Position numbers and translations under genes: made by a program. From contig RMBW01000022.1 in NCBI GenBank assembly GCA_004009845.1, positions 1 to 64,000 on the forward strand: 64,000 nucleotides of DNA, given 5' to 3'. Source of the stretch: Davidsoniella eucalypti (taxonomy: Eukaryota > Ascomycota > Sordariomycetes > Microascales > Ceratocystidaceae). Below the pieces are notes generated by a model. That model did not search any database. It saw nothing but the letters and a program-made list of their open reading frames with translations, and was not told the origin of the DNA. Below are positions 34,207 through 45,764 of the stretch, in pieces. Each line of letters opens with the position of its first letter. Position 1 is the stretch's first letter.

Positions 34207-37200
34207 ATGGACCCCCAAGAGCCAACCCTTGATAACCCTAGTACTTTGGCTCAACATTCAGCTCACGATACAGCAGAAATTGGAAGTCCTGATCATGAAT
34301 TGCCACATAATTCGCGACAATTGGTGTTATATCAGCCTAAAGACACCCGTTCTGAGTTAAGATCAGAACGAGAATATCAAGCATTTGTCGAAGACGAAGT
34401 AGAAACACCTCTTGTAAGCACCGCCAAATCTAGAAAGACATCTCACGTGACCATGTTATTAACCTTACTACTTAGGCATCATCATCTCAATCACTCCGTC
34501 ATGTTACGGGTAGTCATGCTACCTCTGACAGATCACAGCGACCACCTCCCACACCTCATCTTGCTCACGTTTTTCCAAGTGATGGCGGCGATGATGATTA
34601 TAATGGGCCAACAATATCTACTGAGAATGATCGGGTGAGACGAGAACTGAGATTCACGTTGCCGAATAAAAATACCTCGAGGCCTCGTAAAGGTAGGCCG
34701 TTGAATGGAGAACACCTGGACTCTTCTGAAGGCCGGTCGCCAAGATCTCGTTCGCCGGATCGTATTGAACGATCTGTGCATTCTACAGGTAGATCTAATA
34801 GCGCTAGGCACCGGAACGTTTACCCAGAGATATACCCTCGTGAAAGTAGAGACTCTCGTTCCCGATACTCTAGAGATCGCAAAACGGGGTCTGACGTGAG
34901 AGGTACATCCCGATATCCATCACGAGCCTCTAGGTCTCGAGACTATAACCACAACGAATTTTCTCAACATATCTCAGATGGTGATAATATTCTAGGTTCT
35001 CGCTCGAGGCAGTACAGCTCTCCGAATAGGTCAAGACAGGAACGTCGGGACCGTGATATATCACCTACGTTTTATGCCAACTCCTCTGACGATAAAAGAA
35101 GACCATCACGGTCCACCCGTTCTCCACCTAGACATAGCAGCCGTGATTACCGATCCACACTGATTTCTAGCGAAGATTCTGATTATTCATATTCTCCTTC
35201 CGATGAATCTGATGATGGCGACACCCGTCTTCGTCGACCACGTTCGTTCACTAGAACTCGATCTTTATCTACCGACAGATATGGCAATAGAAGACGCAGC
35301 TATAATCGAGCCCGCTCATCCATGAGTAATGGATGGAATCAACCACCGAATGCAACACCACATATGCAAATGCCTACTTATCCCACGTACCCGCCGAGCC
35401 AACCCCAGAATTTTCCCTACAATCCATATCCTTATCAAGCTGCTGGATATGGATATGAATTCTGGCCAACATATCCCTCTAATCAAGGTTCTGTTCCACT
35501 AGCCCAGAATCTGACATATGCTTCCCCTACACAACCACCCATCGGTTCTAGGGCAAATCTAGACTCTTCATCTCCGGGTGTTCGATTTTCGGAAAATGAG
35601 CCGACTTTATATGAATCAGGGCCTGCAAATTACAATACTAGTAGCATGTCTGCCGAATACAGTCCTTCTTTGCCTTTACAGCCCAGCTCTACACGGCGGA
35701 CTGGGTCGCCATCATCATACGTTATTATGTCCGATGACTCCCCGTACTCTTCATCATCATCATTTGATTCCATGGAGATACCTCGTAGATCCCGATCGGC
35801 CAGACCTTCAATTTCGCGTCGTTCATCCATAATTACGCCTATGCCTACATCGAGCCGGGAAAATCCACGAAGGCCATCTGTCGCTCCTAGCCATATGTCA
35901 GCTGTTGAGTCTAACGTGATGAGGCCAGTGAGGCCGCTGCGGACGATGAGGTCTATGAATGGCGCTCAAATGTCCAAGACTCTAGTCCTCCATCCAAATA
36001 GACTATTAGCCAGGAGTAAAACTAGAGATTCTGTTTATGATGATGGCTGCGAGTCAGATGATACTGAGCCGTTTTATTCCGAAGAGATCTCGGGAAACAT
36101 CTCAATATTTAATTTCAACAGTTTTGATCTCGCCAACGAAAGTAGCCCAACGTTGGTGAACTCGCAGACGGATGAAGATGGTGATTCTCGCCAAGGAACA
36201 GTAAACACTCCGGAGCCTAGATTACGGCATCCATTATCAATCCAACAACTGAAAGGGTCCAGACTTGCTATCACAGAGTCACAATACACTCCTCACAGTG
36301 ATGATACCCGCAAAGTCAGGCTCATATATGATGATGCGTACTCGACTACAAACAACGTTTTGTTTAATTTGATGTAAGTGACTCGTTTCTGAGGAATGTA
36401 CCAATACTAACACTCTTCAAAGTATGCTGGACGTCTCATGTTTCTCCCAGTTTGTGGTTTGTACTCCCCCACTGACTCTATTAGTGAGATATTGGCTAAC
36501 CAGAGATACAGGCCGAGATAAATAAGCTGTCATTTCTCGACCACGATGATTTAAAGTTCATCAACAGAAACCTGAAGATCATCGAAAAGAAGTACGCCCG
36601 CCAGAAAAAAAACGAAATGCAAAACTACATTCATTGTATGGAACATGGCTCTGAAACGTTTCGAAGCAATGATTCGCAGTTACACAGTAAATCCGGATCG
36701 TCATACAAACACAAAAAACTTGAATGGTACTGTTTTCCATACTTGTCATTCGAGAAATATAGTGGCCTAGCCATGTCTTCCCCGGATACAACCGACGGCG
36801 GGAGTCTCCCTGTGACAACACTTTTGCAGGAGATAATCCCGGTAACTCCTAAACAACGAGATCTTAGACAAGTCGTGGCTGAGCAGCTTTCTAAAGATAT
36901 GAACGAGCAGTGTTATCACGTTCGTCAAGTTTGGTGTTTGTTATTGGATGATAGTAAGTTTAATGTATGGGTTATAAAAATTGGTGCTTTGATGGCTAAC
37001 ATGATGATCTAGGGTTAATGATAACCTGTGGCATTTCTCAAGAACAGCTGAATAAGCGCAAAATCTTGCGTTTGACGCCACTGAACCCAAGTCCGAGCCT
37101 GAGCCCAAGCATACAAAGGGGCCCGAATACTGCAAAGGGAAAGTTGATTGTCAATCTGGCATCTTCAATTTCGTGGTCATTTAGCTATGAGGAGTGTCGT

Positions 37201-39463
37201 GATTGGTTTGTAAGTTGACAATTGTTATGTTCCGATATTCTTGTGCAACCAAGTCAACATATGCTAACAAACACTGTGTAACTTACCAAACAGACATTTG
37301 CTGGCCATTTCAAAGATCTTTACCTACACCGCCTTATTTTCAAGCACGAGGATCGCATAATCACGGAGAAGAAGTGGCCTTCTATCGTGAAACTACTTGA
37401 GAAGAAGTCAGCCAACCAAACAATCGAGCTTACTATTGAGTATGTACCCTGTTAATTAATCCCTTGATTTTACGCTAAATGTCATATCGCATACTAATAA
37501 GATTGGATTGTAGTACGGCCGTTCCTACCGCAACAGGCGGCGTTTTGATAAACATCGACAATGAGCTAGGCGATATCACCTTTGCTTCAGTTGCCACAGA
37601 TGATGAGGGAACACCACATCCCATACGTCGTCTAGAAAACGCGGCCTTTTCTACTCCGCCTCCAACCGGCCCAAGCCCATCTAGGGATCTAGAGACTTCG
37701 CAATCTTTCCATGCCATAGCATGGCATTCCAAGGACGAAACAATGCTGTCGACGGACGAGGTCACTAGTTTCTTACAGCGATTCGAGGACTATATCGTGA
37801 CACACACCAAACTGGACGAACGCAGACGATACCACAAGATTCGAACGGACTTGAACGTATCATCCATCTACAAATCCCTCAAGTCCGAGACTGCCACTGT
37901 CACCCAAGGTGGAGTCGAGAGCGGAGATGACGGACGTCCGCCAAGCATCAAAATAGCGGGCGAAGACGGCTTGGAGAACAGAATTGACCTATTCAACGCA
38001 GCCGTAACCATCTTCCGATTTTTCCTCCCGCTCAACACCACTGGCCCGACAGTAGATAAATACTGGAGCATGGTCGGCAAGCTGGTGATGAAACCTAGCA
38101 AGAAACAAAAGCACGGTGTGCCCTACGTTGAATATTATCTGATTCTTGGCGAGATGCGCCATCTAGCCAACAAAATCTCAGAGACGGGAAGATATATGGC
38201 ACTAGCCACGCCCAAGATCAAGAATAAGCTTGCTCCAGACTTTACAGACGCTTATCTACATATCATGTTCTCTTTGATGCACATTTATCACCCAAATGTC
38301 ATATCATCACCATTCAAGGCGCACATAAAGCGCGCATCTAATCTCATCACGAAACCAGTCTTTTCTGTGATCGACCAGTCGTTCGGGAGCAAACTTAAAG
38401 ATCACGCGATTATCCAACCACAAGCAGTCTTCTTGACAATCTGCAATTATCTCATAAACAACCAGATCGCAAACAGACAAAGCCATGTCCAGATTTATGA
38501 ACAACACGTAAGGAAATTGGTAAGTCTCAATATCACCACAATCCAAGCCATTCAAGTCTTTTGAATCCATTACTAATTCAATGGTTGGTTATCATAACAG
38601 GAGGAAATTATCACACACAAAAACCGACATCAGAGCTTCCGCAGTGTCGATCATGAATATGAAATCAAGGTAAATCTCGCTCTTGATGAGATCAAAATCA
38701 TCTACGACCTCATCAAAAGACAGCGTCAAATCATCAACCATGCCGAGAAACAAGCTGAACAGATCCTCCCCGAGCCCTCTCCTTACCAAAGCTCTTCCCG
38801 ATCAACCGCCTACAATGTTCTCGAAAATAAAATTGACTTGAGTCGCATCGGTAACGCCATCATCGCTGATTCGGCCGATTTGCTGGACACTCATCTATAC
38901 GATTTCAAGGACATGGGCCACCGATGTCGCTCTTTATTAGATAAGGTATGTATCTTCTCACACATCACACTATGACAAGAATTCGAGCTAACCTGATCGT
39001 GACATTGTAGATTGACCAACACGTCAACGTGACAAAGAACCGCCAAGAACAAGCCATCTTCTTCTTCACCTGGGTGACCGTCATCTTCCTGCCTCTTGGC
39101 ACCATCAGTAGCATTCTCGGCATGAACACGCCTAACCAATACACCCAACGTTTCTACTGGGCCGTCGCAGCTCCCGTAACCCTAATCTTCGTCCTATGCG
39201 GTCTCTGGTTCACCGGTGACGTCAAGGCATTGTGGAACAGGATCTTTCGAGGTGGCCCGTCAAATTATACCTTTATACCTTCGGCATCGGCTCTTAAACG
39301 CCCGAAACAAAAATGGCCTGCGCCCCCTACAAACGAATTTGATGCACGTGATGGATATCTTCCAACGACTCGTAGATCGGTTAGTTTCCCGCTGGAAAGA
39401 GCGCATTCTTTTGGCCCACCGCGGAGAACGATAACGGGTCGTAGTGAACGAAGTAGACGATGA
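34207..39463 (+). CDS. large CorA-like membrane protein with Arg/Ser-rich N-terminus, 1574 aa
   Basis: Nine exons: 34207-34413, 34476-36373, 36423-36453, 36512-36953, 37013-37209, 37294-37439, 37514-38519, 38601-38945, 39011-39463. Every junction is GT-AG and in phase, and the sum is 1575 codons. Residues 1 to about 480 are disordered and rich in Arg, Ser, Asp and Pro (RSPRSRSPDR, RSTRSPPRHSSRDYRS) with a Tyr/Pro patch (MPTYPTYPPSQPQNFPYNPYPYQ). A middle part includes KLEWYCFPYLSFEKY and FRFFLPLNTTGPTVDKYWS. The C-terminal domain has a long helical stalk (ALDEIKIIYDLIKRQRQIINHAE), then ITHKNRH and Arg-Gln-Glu-Gln before TM1 (FFTWVTVIFLPLGTISSILGMNT) with the GMN motif, and TM2 (FYWAVAAPVTLIFVLCGLWF), ending in a basic cytoplasmic tail. 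It is related to CorA Mg2+ channels in topology, but transport and substrate are unproven in these fungal accessory versions. Confidence 0.8.
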
Positions 39464-40083
39464 TGAAACAAGGACATTGGCAGATAGATGTGGCTTCCAT
39501 GTTAAGCATAGTCATAGAACACTATGGACATCTGACGTTCAGAAATAAGCACTATTGCGTTTTAAGGACATTTGGTTTTGAGATATCACATATCTAACAT
39601 GGATTCTTATTCATAGAGTTCATTAAAAATATACTAGAATTCGCTGAAGCTTTATCCTAGGTGCCGGTAATGTCGAATGTGTGTATGTTAATTCTACTGC
39701 ATTATAGCTGTGATATAAACCTAGCCTTGACGATAATAAGATAATGATGTCCGTTTCCTAACGCCATTGTAAACCTAAGCAATGATAAGTGTGTGAGTAC
39801 TAAATAGTACTTGATCATAATTGTAGTTGATAATGTCAGACATATCAACTAGAAAGAAAAAAAGACGTGCTAGATAATGTGCTGTTTGACCCATCATGGC
39901 AAGTAGTGTGTCCCTGATGATGATTCTCCTCCTTCTTTTGATTTTTCAAGCGCAGTCTGATTTGAGGTGTTATGTTCAGGGCTACTCATGTCAAGTGCCA
40001 TCACTTAAAAATATCCTCATCTTCAGCTCTCCTACCAACTGAATCTGACGCGGTGGTTTTTTGTTGAGGGTTCGCGAGCTATT
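39464..40083. other. convergent intergenic spacer
   Basis: The 3' ends of the large CorA-like gene (+) and ATG7 (-) face each other. The spacer is AT-rich with no other recognisable feature. It marks the right edge of the accessory island. Confidence 0.6.
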
Positions 40084-42335
40084 CTATAGCAGCTCACCCT
40101 CACCATCCGATGCAACAACGCTACCACCAGCACTGCCGCCTTCCTCCGAATCCCAATCGACCTCAGAAACCATCTGCTCAGCCTTGCGCTGAAGCTCTGC
40201 AAGACCAGAAAGCTCGGCAACGTAGTCCTTTTCGCGTAAAGCACGCTCGACAAAGGCCCAGCCTTGTTGACGGTAGGCATCAAGAATCACAGGGCTACAA
40301 GCACTACAGTTGGGGTAGGCTTCGCCACGGAGCACAACGTTTTGGAAGGAAGAAACGAAGCCGCGTACTTGATGGGGCACAGTACCCAGAGGATGGTCGG
40401 GAGGGTCGCGCTCGGCGTGTAGGCCAGTGGTTTTAGGCGCGGAGGCTTTGCCTTGTAAGGGGTGTTGAAGGATACTGGCGAGTAGCTCGACGGCCATAGC
40501 AGACGCAATTGGGGCAACGCCTGGGCGAGTGACTGTACATTGCTGATCAAGTGTCTGATCACGCATAGACTATAGTAGACAAGAAAGAGCACGGTGTTAG
40601 TGTATGTCACCGTAAGAAATAGTTAGTATAGCAGGCGAAGTTGACTTACATCAGCAGGCGCCACAACGTCATTGCAGAAATAACAGCCTAGAGGCTTTTG
40701 ACCAACCAGAGCCGGCTCTGGGTTGTTATCAATCTCGGCGCCATGACGCATGACGACATAGCTATCAAACCCAAGAGCGGCGTTTAGCACAATCTTTCCG
40801 GCAGCCTTGGCCATGACAGTCGGGAGCCAGCGTGACTCGCGTGTGTCCATGAGGAGAAAGACGACATCATGGTCATCAATTAAGCCCCGTAGTTTTTCGA
40901 AGTCAGCCTTGGTCTCCTCGGCATTAGTCACGGCGTGACCTAGCATGGGCACTGCGAACTGATGGCCTTCGGCAGTGACTCCAGGATAGATCAACTTCAA
41001 CGCAGCAGCAGCAGTGGCCGCCTTGGGCGCTCCTCCGTCCAAACAGTCCTTGAAATTGAAAAGCGGCTGGCGAACAGGATTGGAGAACGAGACCTTTCCA
41101 TAATCGACAAAGGTGATATTCCGGATTCCCCAGGCCATCAGGTTACGTGATACGTAGCTTCCGAGCGTACCAGCACCCAAAAGCAGACACTTTTGCTTAC
41201 TAATGTTCTCTAGATTTAGGTTCGGGGCTAGGCGCCACTTCATCAATTTCAGATTGAGGTCAACAGACTGGTCAGCTATGCGCATAGGGTCCATGTAGGC
41301 GGCTAAGCTAACGCGCTTATACTTAAACGCCGAGCCATTCTTCTCCCAGCCCGTGACTTTGGGCATCTCTGCTTCCTGTAGAGACTCGGTGGGAGTTTCG
41401 GTAGCTTCTAGTGTCATGATAACGGTTCGAGCGGCATCGCGATGGCTATGGACATCGCGGTAGCACAATACATTGACTTTCTTCATGCCGAAGCGGCGCT
41501 GAACAAGTACCAGAAGATTTCGGAGCTGCCAACCGGGGTTCCGTGCGTATGTCGAAGAGTCAATAAACCCAACGAACCGATCTTCATCGGCAACGCCTTC
41601 GAAGAAGCCTTGGTCAAACTTTCCTAGACTATCGATAACCCATACGTAAGGCAGCTCGTTATCTCCGTCATCCATGGTAGACCGAAACTCAGTGGCAAGC
41701 TCGGTCATTTCTTCGTCGCCGTCTTCGTTAAGAGAAGAGCGCAAGACCTTCTTGGCCAAGAAGAAGCCATGCTGCCGGGGATCTTTAACCCGGTACTGCC
41801 AGCCGTCCACGCTTTCGACCAAGGCGGTGCTCTCTTGGGGTGTGATGTTGGCGATCTCCGTAGCGTGAAGCCAAGCAGAATGCAGAGCAGGAAAAGCGAA
41901 CCAATAAGTATAGTTAAATTTCTTAAGGTCGGCGTACGAGATGATCAAGAAAGACGACAGCAGTGAAGGCACAGAGTAGATGGTGCCATCTTTAATGGCA
42001 TCCCAGAGCTGTTTAGCCGAGTGTTTAAGCAACGCACTGCGATCGAGGTTCTTGAAGTCCTCCCAGGTGTTAGTGTTGCGTAGCAAGCCGTCGGCGCGAC
42101 CCGAGCCACGAGGTGCTGTATACTGTGAGGTCAAGGAATTACCGGCAACCTGGACTTTACAGCTATCCTCGGGGCGGGAAACACGAGCTTCGTATGCGCC
42201 AGTGATAGCGCGGGCGGAATCGTCAAGCATATCCTGTTCGAGCTTGAGAGAGAAGAGGGCTGAGTAGAAGGGAAGCTCGATTTCGGAAGAGAGCGGGACA
42301 AATTGGAGGGCCTTGCCCACGAGAGAGTCTGCCAT
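40084..42335 (-). CDS. ATG7: autophagy E1-like activating enzyme Atg7, 723 aa
   Basis: Activates the ubiquitin-like proteins Atg8 and Atg12 and passes them to Atg3 and Atg10 for autophagosome formation in the cytosol. Exons on the minus strand: 42335-40650 and 40569-40084, 724 codons with stop. I chose the start MADSLVGKALQFVPLSS because the N-terminal fold of Atg7 begins at once (LQFVPLSSEIELPFYSAL); an in-frame Met 84 nt upstream would add an unconserved tail. The N-terminal domain contains YWFAFPALHS. The adenylation domain has the nucleotide-binding loop GAGTLGSYVSRNL (about residue 386), then FVDYGKVSFSNPVRQPLF, and LMDTRESRWLP. Intron 1 sits just after VVAPAD. The catalytic Cys lies in DQQCTVTRPG (Cys573). 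The acidic C-terminal tail has EVDWDSEEGG. Nothing appears damaged. Confidence 0.95.
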
Positions 42336-44412
42336 GATTGAAGATGTGGTGGTTTTTTTTCTATGGCTTGGGACGAGATGCAAACAAGGCAAAGTGTAGT
42401 CCGTATAGTGACTATGCAAGGCGGTTCGTCTAAGAGAAGTCGTAAAGCTTAAGAGTATATGTTTAATGTGTGATGCGACGCTCGTCTGTACGTTTCAAAA
42501 ATGTTTGTGATTTCAGGGTCTTGCTCTCGTCTTTAGTAGCAGTATGACAGGGTCTGGTTGGCGCGTATATGATAAAGCCAGTGATCACAGGTTTTGGTGG
42601 CTAAAAGTCCAACTGAGATGGCACGTCGTGATTCGGTCAGCGGGTTATGCTTTGTGAAGAGTTAATATAGAACTACAAATGCCGATCACATGCGAGGAGC
42701 AGAGCAGAACAATAAAGATGAGGAGAAGAAGATGACGGTGGTTTTGGAGGTTGTTTATGATAGATTCCCAAAGGGGAAGAATGGAGAAGAGTCACTCACT
42801 CACTAGTAGAAGCACTAAGCCGTAAAAAAAAGGTAAAAAATAGAAGGCGGCACAGTAAATCTTAGTGGCTGTCAAGCTCTATTATTGGTGCGCAAGGTCC
42901 GGAACCAGGGCTTTGAATTAGGCAGTTGGTTGCTTTTTTTCCCGTATTTCCAGTACGGTCTTTAATTTGCCTGGTTTGTAGATGGACCGCAGAGGCTCTT
43001 CTTGGTCATAAACGGTAATATTGAAAGCGGCAACAGTTCAATAAAGTTCAATAAAAGAGACGTGCCGTGCGTCACAAGGCGGAAGACGAATGACAGGCAG
43101 TTTTAGCCCTATTCTTAGTGCAATTTTCTTTTTGCAGTGAAAATGAATAATTCGAGACGACAGCCTCCAACTGTGGGATATCTTGGTCGGTCAGTATCGC
43201 GATGTAGAGAACAGCAGCCTGTACTATTCAAAGGAATGATCGAAGCTAGTTGGTTGATCAGCTATCATGTGCCAACTTATCAAAGCGAATAATCAGAGCG
43301 AGGAAATCCGGATCCAATCGGAGGACGGGGATGGATCAGCGCCAAAAACGACTTCACTGACTCAAAGCAGAAAGGCTTCTGAGGGGCTCTTCTAGGCTTT
43401 TCTTCCCTTTTTTCTCTCGCTATGGCAGTGGAAATGGAGCCTGGAGAAGACGAGGCGGGGTAAATCCGTTAACCAAAGCAACACAGGGAACAAGGTAAAG
43501 AGAATAGAAAACGAGACAGAAGGTTAGCACGGCTATTTAGTTCTTCGTCCGTGGTTTTTTTGTCGGATGTTTTTGTATCTTGGGTTTCTTTCGATGGTTT
43601 TTCTTTTTTCAAAAACAACACAATCAATTTGATTGAAAATCAACGACGGCTATTTTTTTCACTTTCGAATCCAAACGCATAATTGCACGTTTAAAAAGTG
43701 CAAAAAAAAATATTGTGCGAGGAATGTCTCGTCGACGAAGCAACAAAAACGCGGCAAACTGCAATTACCTTTATCGACCACCCAAACGCACTCTTCTAAA
43801 CGCGGTTGCCAAAACGTGGAACTACAGCCCAAATATAGAAAGAACCAACGTACGATCAGCCTCCAAGTATGCACCTTCCCTTGAACCTTGCCTAAACAAA
43901 GGAACAGAGAAGAATAAAATTCCCTCTCCCTGGGTTCGGCATTATCACGGGAGGCTCAACAAAGTCATCCAGGCCTGACTAAAAAAAAAAACATGTAAAA
44001 TACTCGGGCAAACATATCAAATGATGTCGCGGCCTAGACCAGCTACTGGCAACTGCTTTGGGTCACCTGCATAGCATCTGACAGATGACGTCGGATTTCT
44101 GATATCACGATTCTGTAAGAAGAAGGAAGACCATGCGAGACAGTGTGTGTGTGTTTCAAAACACTGTCCTAAGAGGCGATGTAACCCTAACTGTAGCTCA
44201 TCCTCTGACGCCTTGTTTTTACTTTGGTCTGCAAGTACGGGAAGGAACGCGCCAAAACTAGGCGTTTTGATATGTTAGTTTATTTAGTAAGTCACCAAAC
44301 TATCGTGACGTTTTCTACAACGTTGTTACCACACTTTGTTTACTTTGTCACTTCCTTTGTCTACTGTTAGTTGCTGTGTCTGTAACCCTAATAAACATTC
44401 CACTACGTCATC
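42336..44412. other. long divergent intergenic region, ATG7 / DCD1
   Basis: About 2.1 kb between divergent start codons with no supported gene. Frames such as 43633-43884 (+) are Lys/Cys-rich chance frames. The region is rich in G/A and T tracts, as in fungal 5' leaders, and holds an MBF/E2F-like site upstream of DCD1. Confidence 0.5.
44247..44257 (+). promoter_or_regulatory. MBF/E2F-like site upstream of DCD1
   Basis: ACGCGCCAAAA overlaps the MluI-box core ACGCG and an E2F-type GCGCCAAAA. It lies 156 nt before the DCD1 start codon. dCMP deaminase supplies dTTP precursors for S phase, so such a site makes sense, but binding is inference. Confidence 0.45.
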
Positions 44413-45560
44413 ATGTTGATCGGCATCTGTGGTGGTAAGCTCAACCCCCAAACCCTGTCATATCACTTTGTATATCAAGGCTAATGCGTAGATTCAATAG
44501 GCATATCTGCTGGCAAAAACACTGTAGCGCAGTATCTCATCAACCATCATGGCTTCAAGCGGCTCCTACTCAAGCCAACCAATGCGTCGGAGGAGACCAC
44601 AAAATTACCCCCTAAGCCCGAGCATGTCTTTTCTTCGGCCAACGCTATGCTAGACTACGTGACTCTACGTTGGCAAGATCGATGGGTAACCACGGACATC
44701 GTGGACGTCGAAGTCCTAAGTGTGTTCGAGCAGCGCCCATTCTTCATGCTAGTTAGCATCGATGCCCCAGTAGCTATGCGTTGGAAGCGGCACCTCGAGC
44801 GTAGTTCTTCTGCCTCCCCATCTACCCCTAACCCATCGTCCACAGCGTCCTCCTTTGAAGTCTTCGTCAACGAGAGCGACGAGCAACTATACAGCCCAGA
44901 GTCCGATCTCCAAGCACTCATAAGCCGCGCTACCGTGCGTCTTTTAAACACTTCCTCGTCCATCGCCAACCTGTACGCCACACTCGGTAAACTCGATCTC
45001 GCCAACCCCGACCGTCTCCGTCCATCCTGGGATTTGTACTTCATGTCACTCGCCGCTCTCGCCTCGCAGCGCTCTAACTGCATGAAACGCCGTGTCGGCT
45101 GCGTTCTCGTCGGCCGTGAAAAACGGGTCATCAGTACTGGGTATAACGGTACCCCGCGCGGTCTGCTCAACTGCGCTAACGGCGGTTGTCCGCGCTGTAA
45201 CTCTGGTGGCTCTGGTAGCGGTGCTGCGCTGGCTACTTGTCTGTGCTTGCATGCAGAGGAAAACGCTTTGTTGGAGGCGGGCCGCGAACGGATTAGAGAC
45301 GGCGCCGTCTTGTATTGCGATACTTGCCCTTGCTTAACATGCAGTATCAAGATCTGCCAGGTCGGCATCAGTGAGGTCGTGTATAGTCAGGGATACAGCA
45401 TGGATGACCACACGTCTAGAATCTTTGGAGAAGCTGGCGTCAAGCTACGGCAATATACTCCGGTATGTATGGATGAATTCTTTATCCTAATGACGTATAA
45501 TGCTAACCCTATATGCAGCCACCAAACGGCCTCATTCACCTTGAGAAAATGGAATATTGA
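44413..45560 (+). CDS. DCD1: deoxycytidylate (dCMP) deaminase, 341 aa
   Basis: Converts dCMP to dUMP, the precursor for thymidylate synthesis. Exons: 44413-44434, 44501-45462, 45519-45560. The first exon is only 22 nt (MLIGICG plus one base). The acceptor at 44500 rather than the AG nine bases upstream restores the family N-terminus GICGGISAGKNTVAQYLI. That start resembles a P-loop kinase, as in fungal dCMP deaminases that carry an N-terminal nucleotide-kinase-like segment before the deaminase domain. The deaminase part begins with WDLYFMSLAALASQRSNCMKRRVGCVLV. The zinc site is His-Ala-Glu in CLCLHAEENALLEAG plus Cys-x-x-Cys in TCPCLTCSIKI. The last exon gives PPNGLIHLEKMEY. The insert RSSSASPSTPNPSSTAS (about residue 120) is a disordered loop. 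All catalytic residues are present. Confidence 0.93.
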
Positions 45561-45764
45561 GTGCCAAACTCAGGAGATACATAAAGTGACGATGATGATG
45601 ATATCAAGAGTTTATACATATATACATAAAATACATAACACTTCCCGTCATAAACTACCTGCCATGTTGCAAGAAAAGAAATCACTCGTGATAGATAGAT
45701 GCCCGGCTCTCTCTATAACGAAAACCCTAATAAAATAACGCCTGTTTGCCCTTGATTATCGTGA

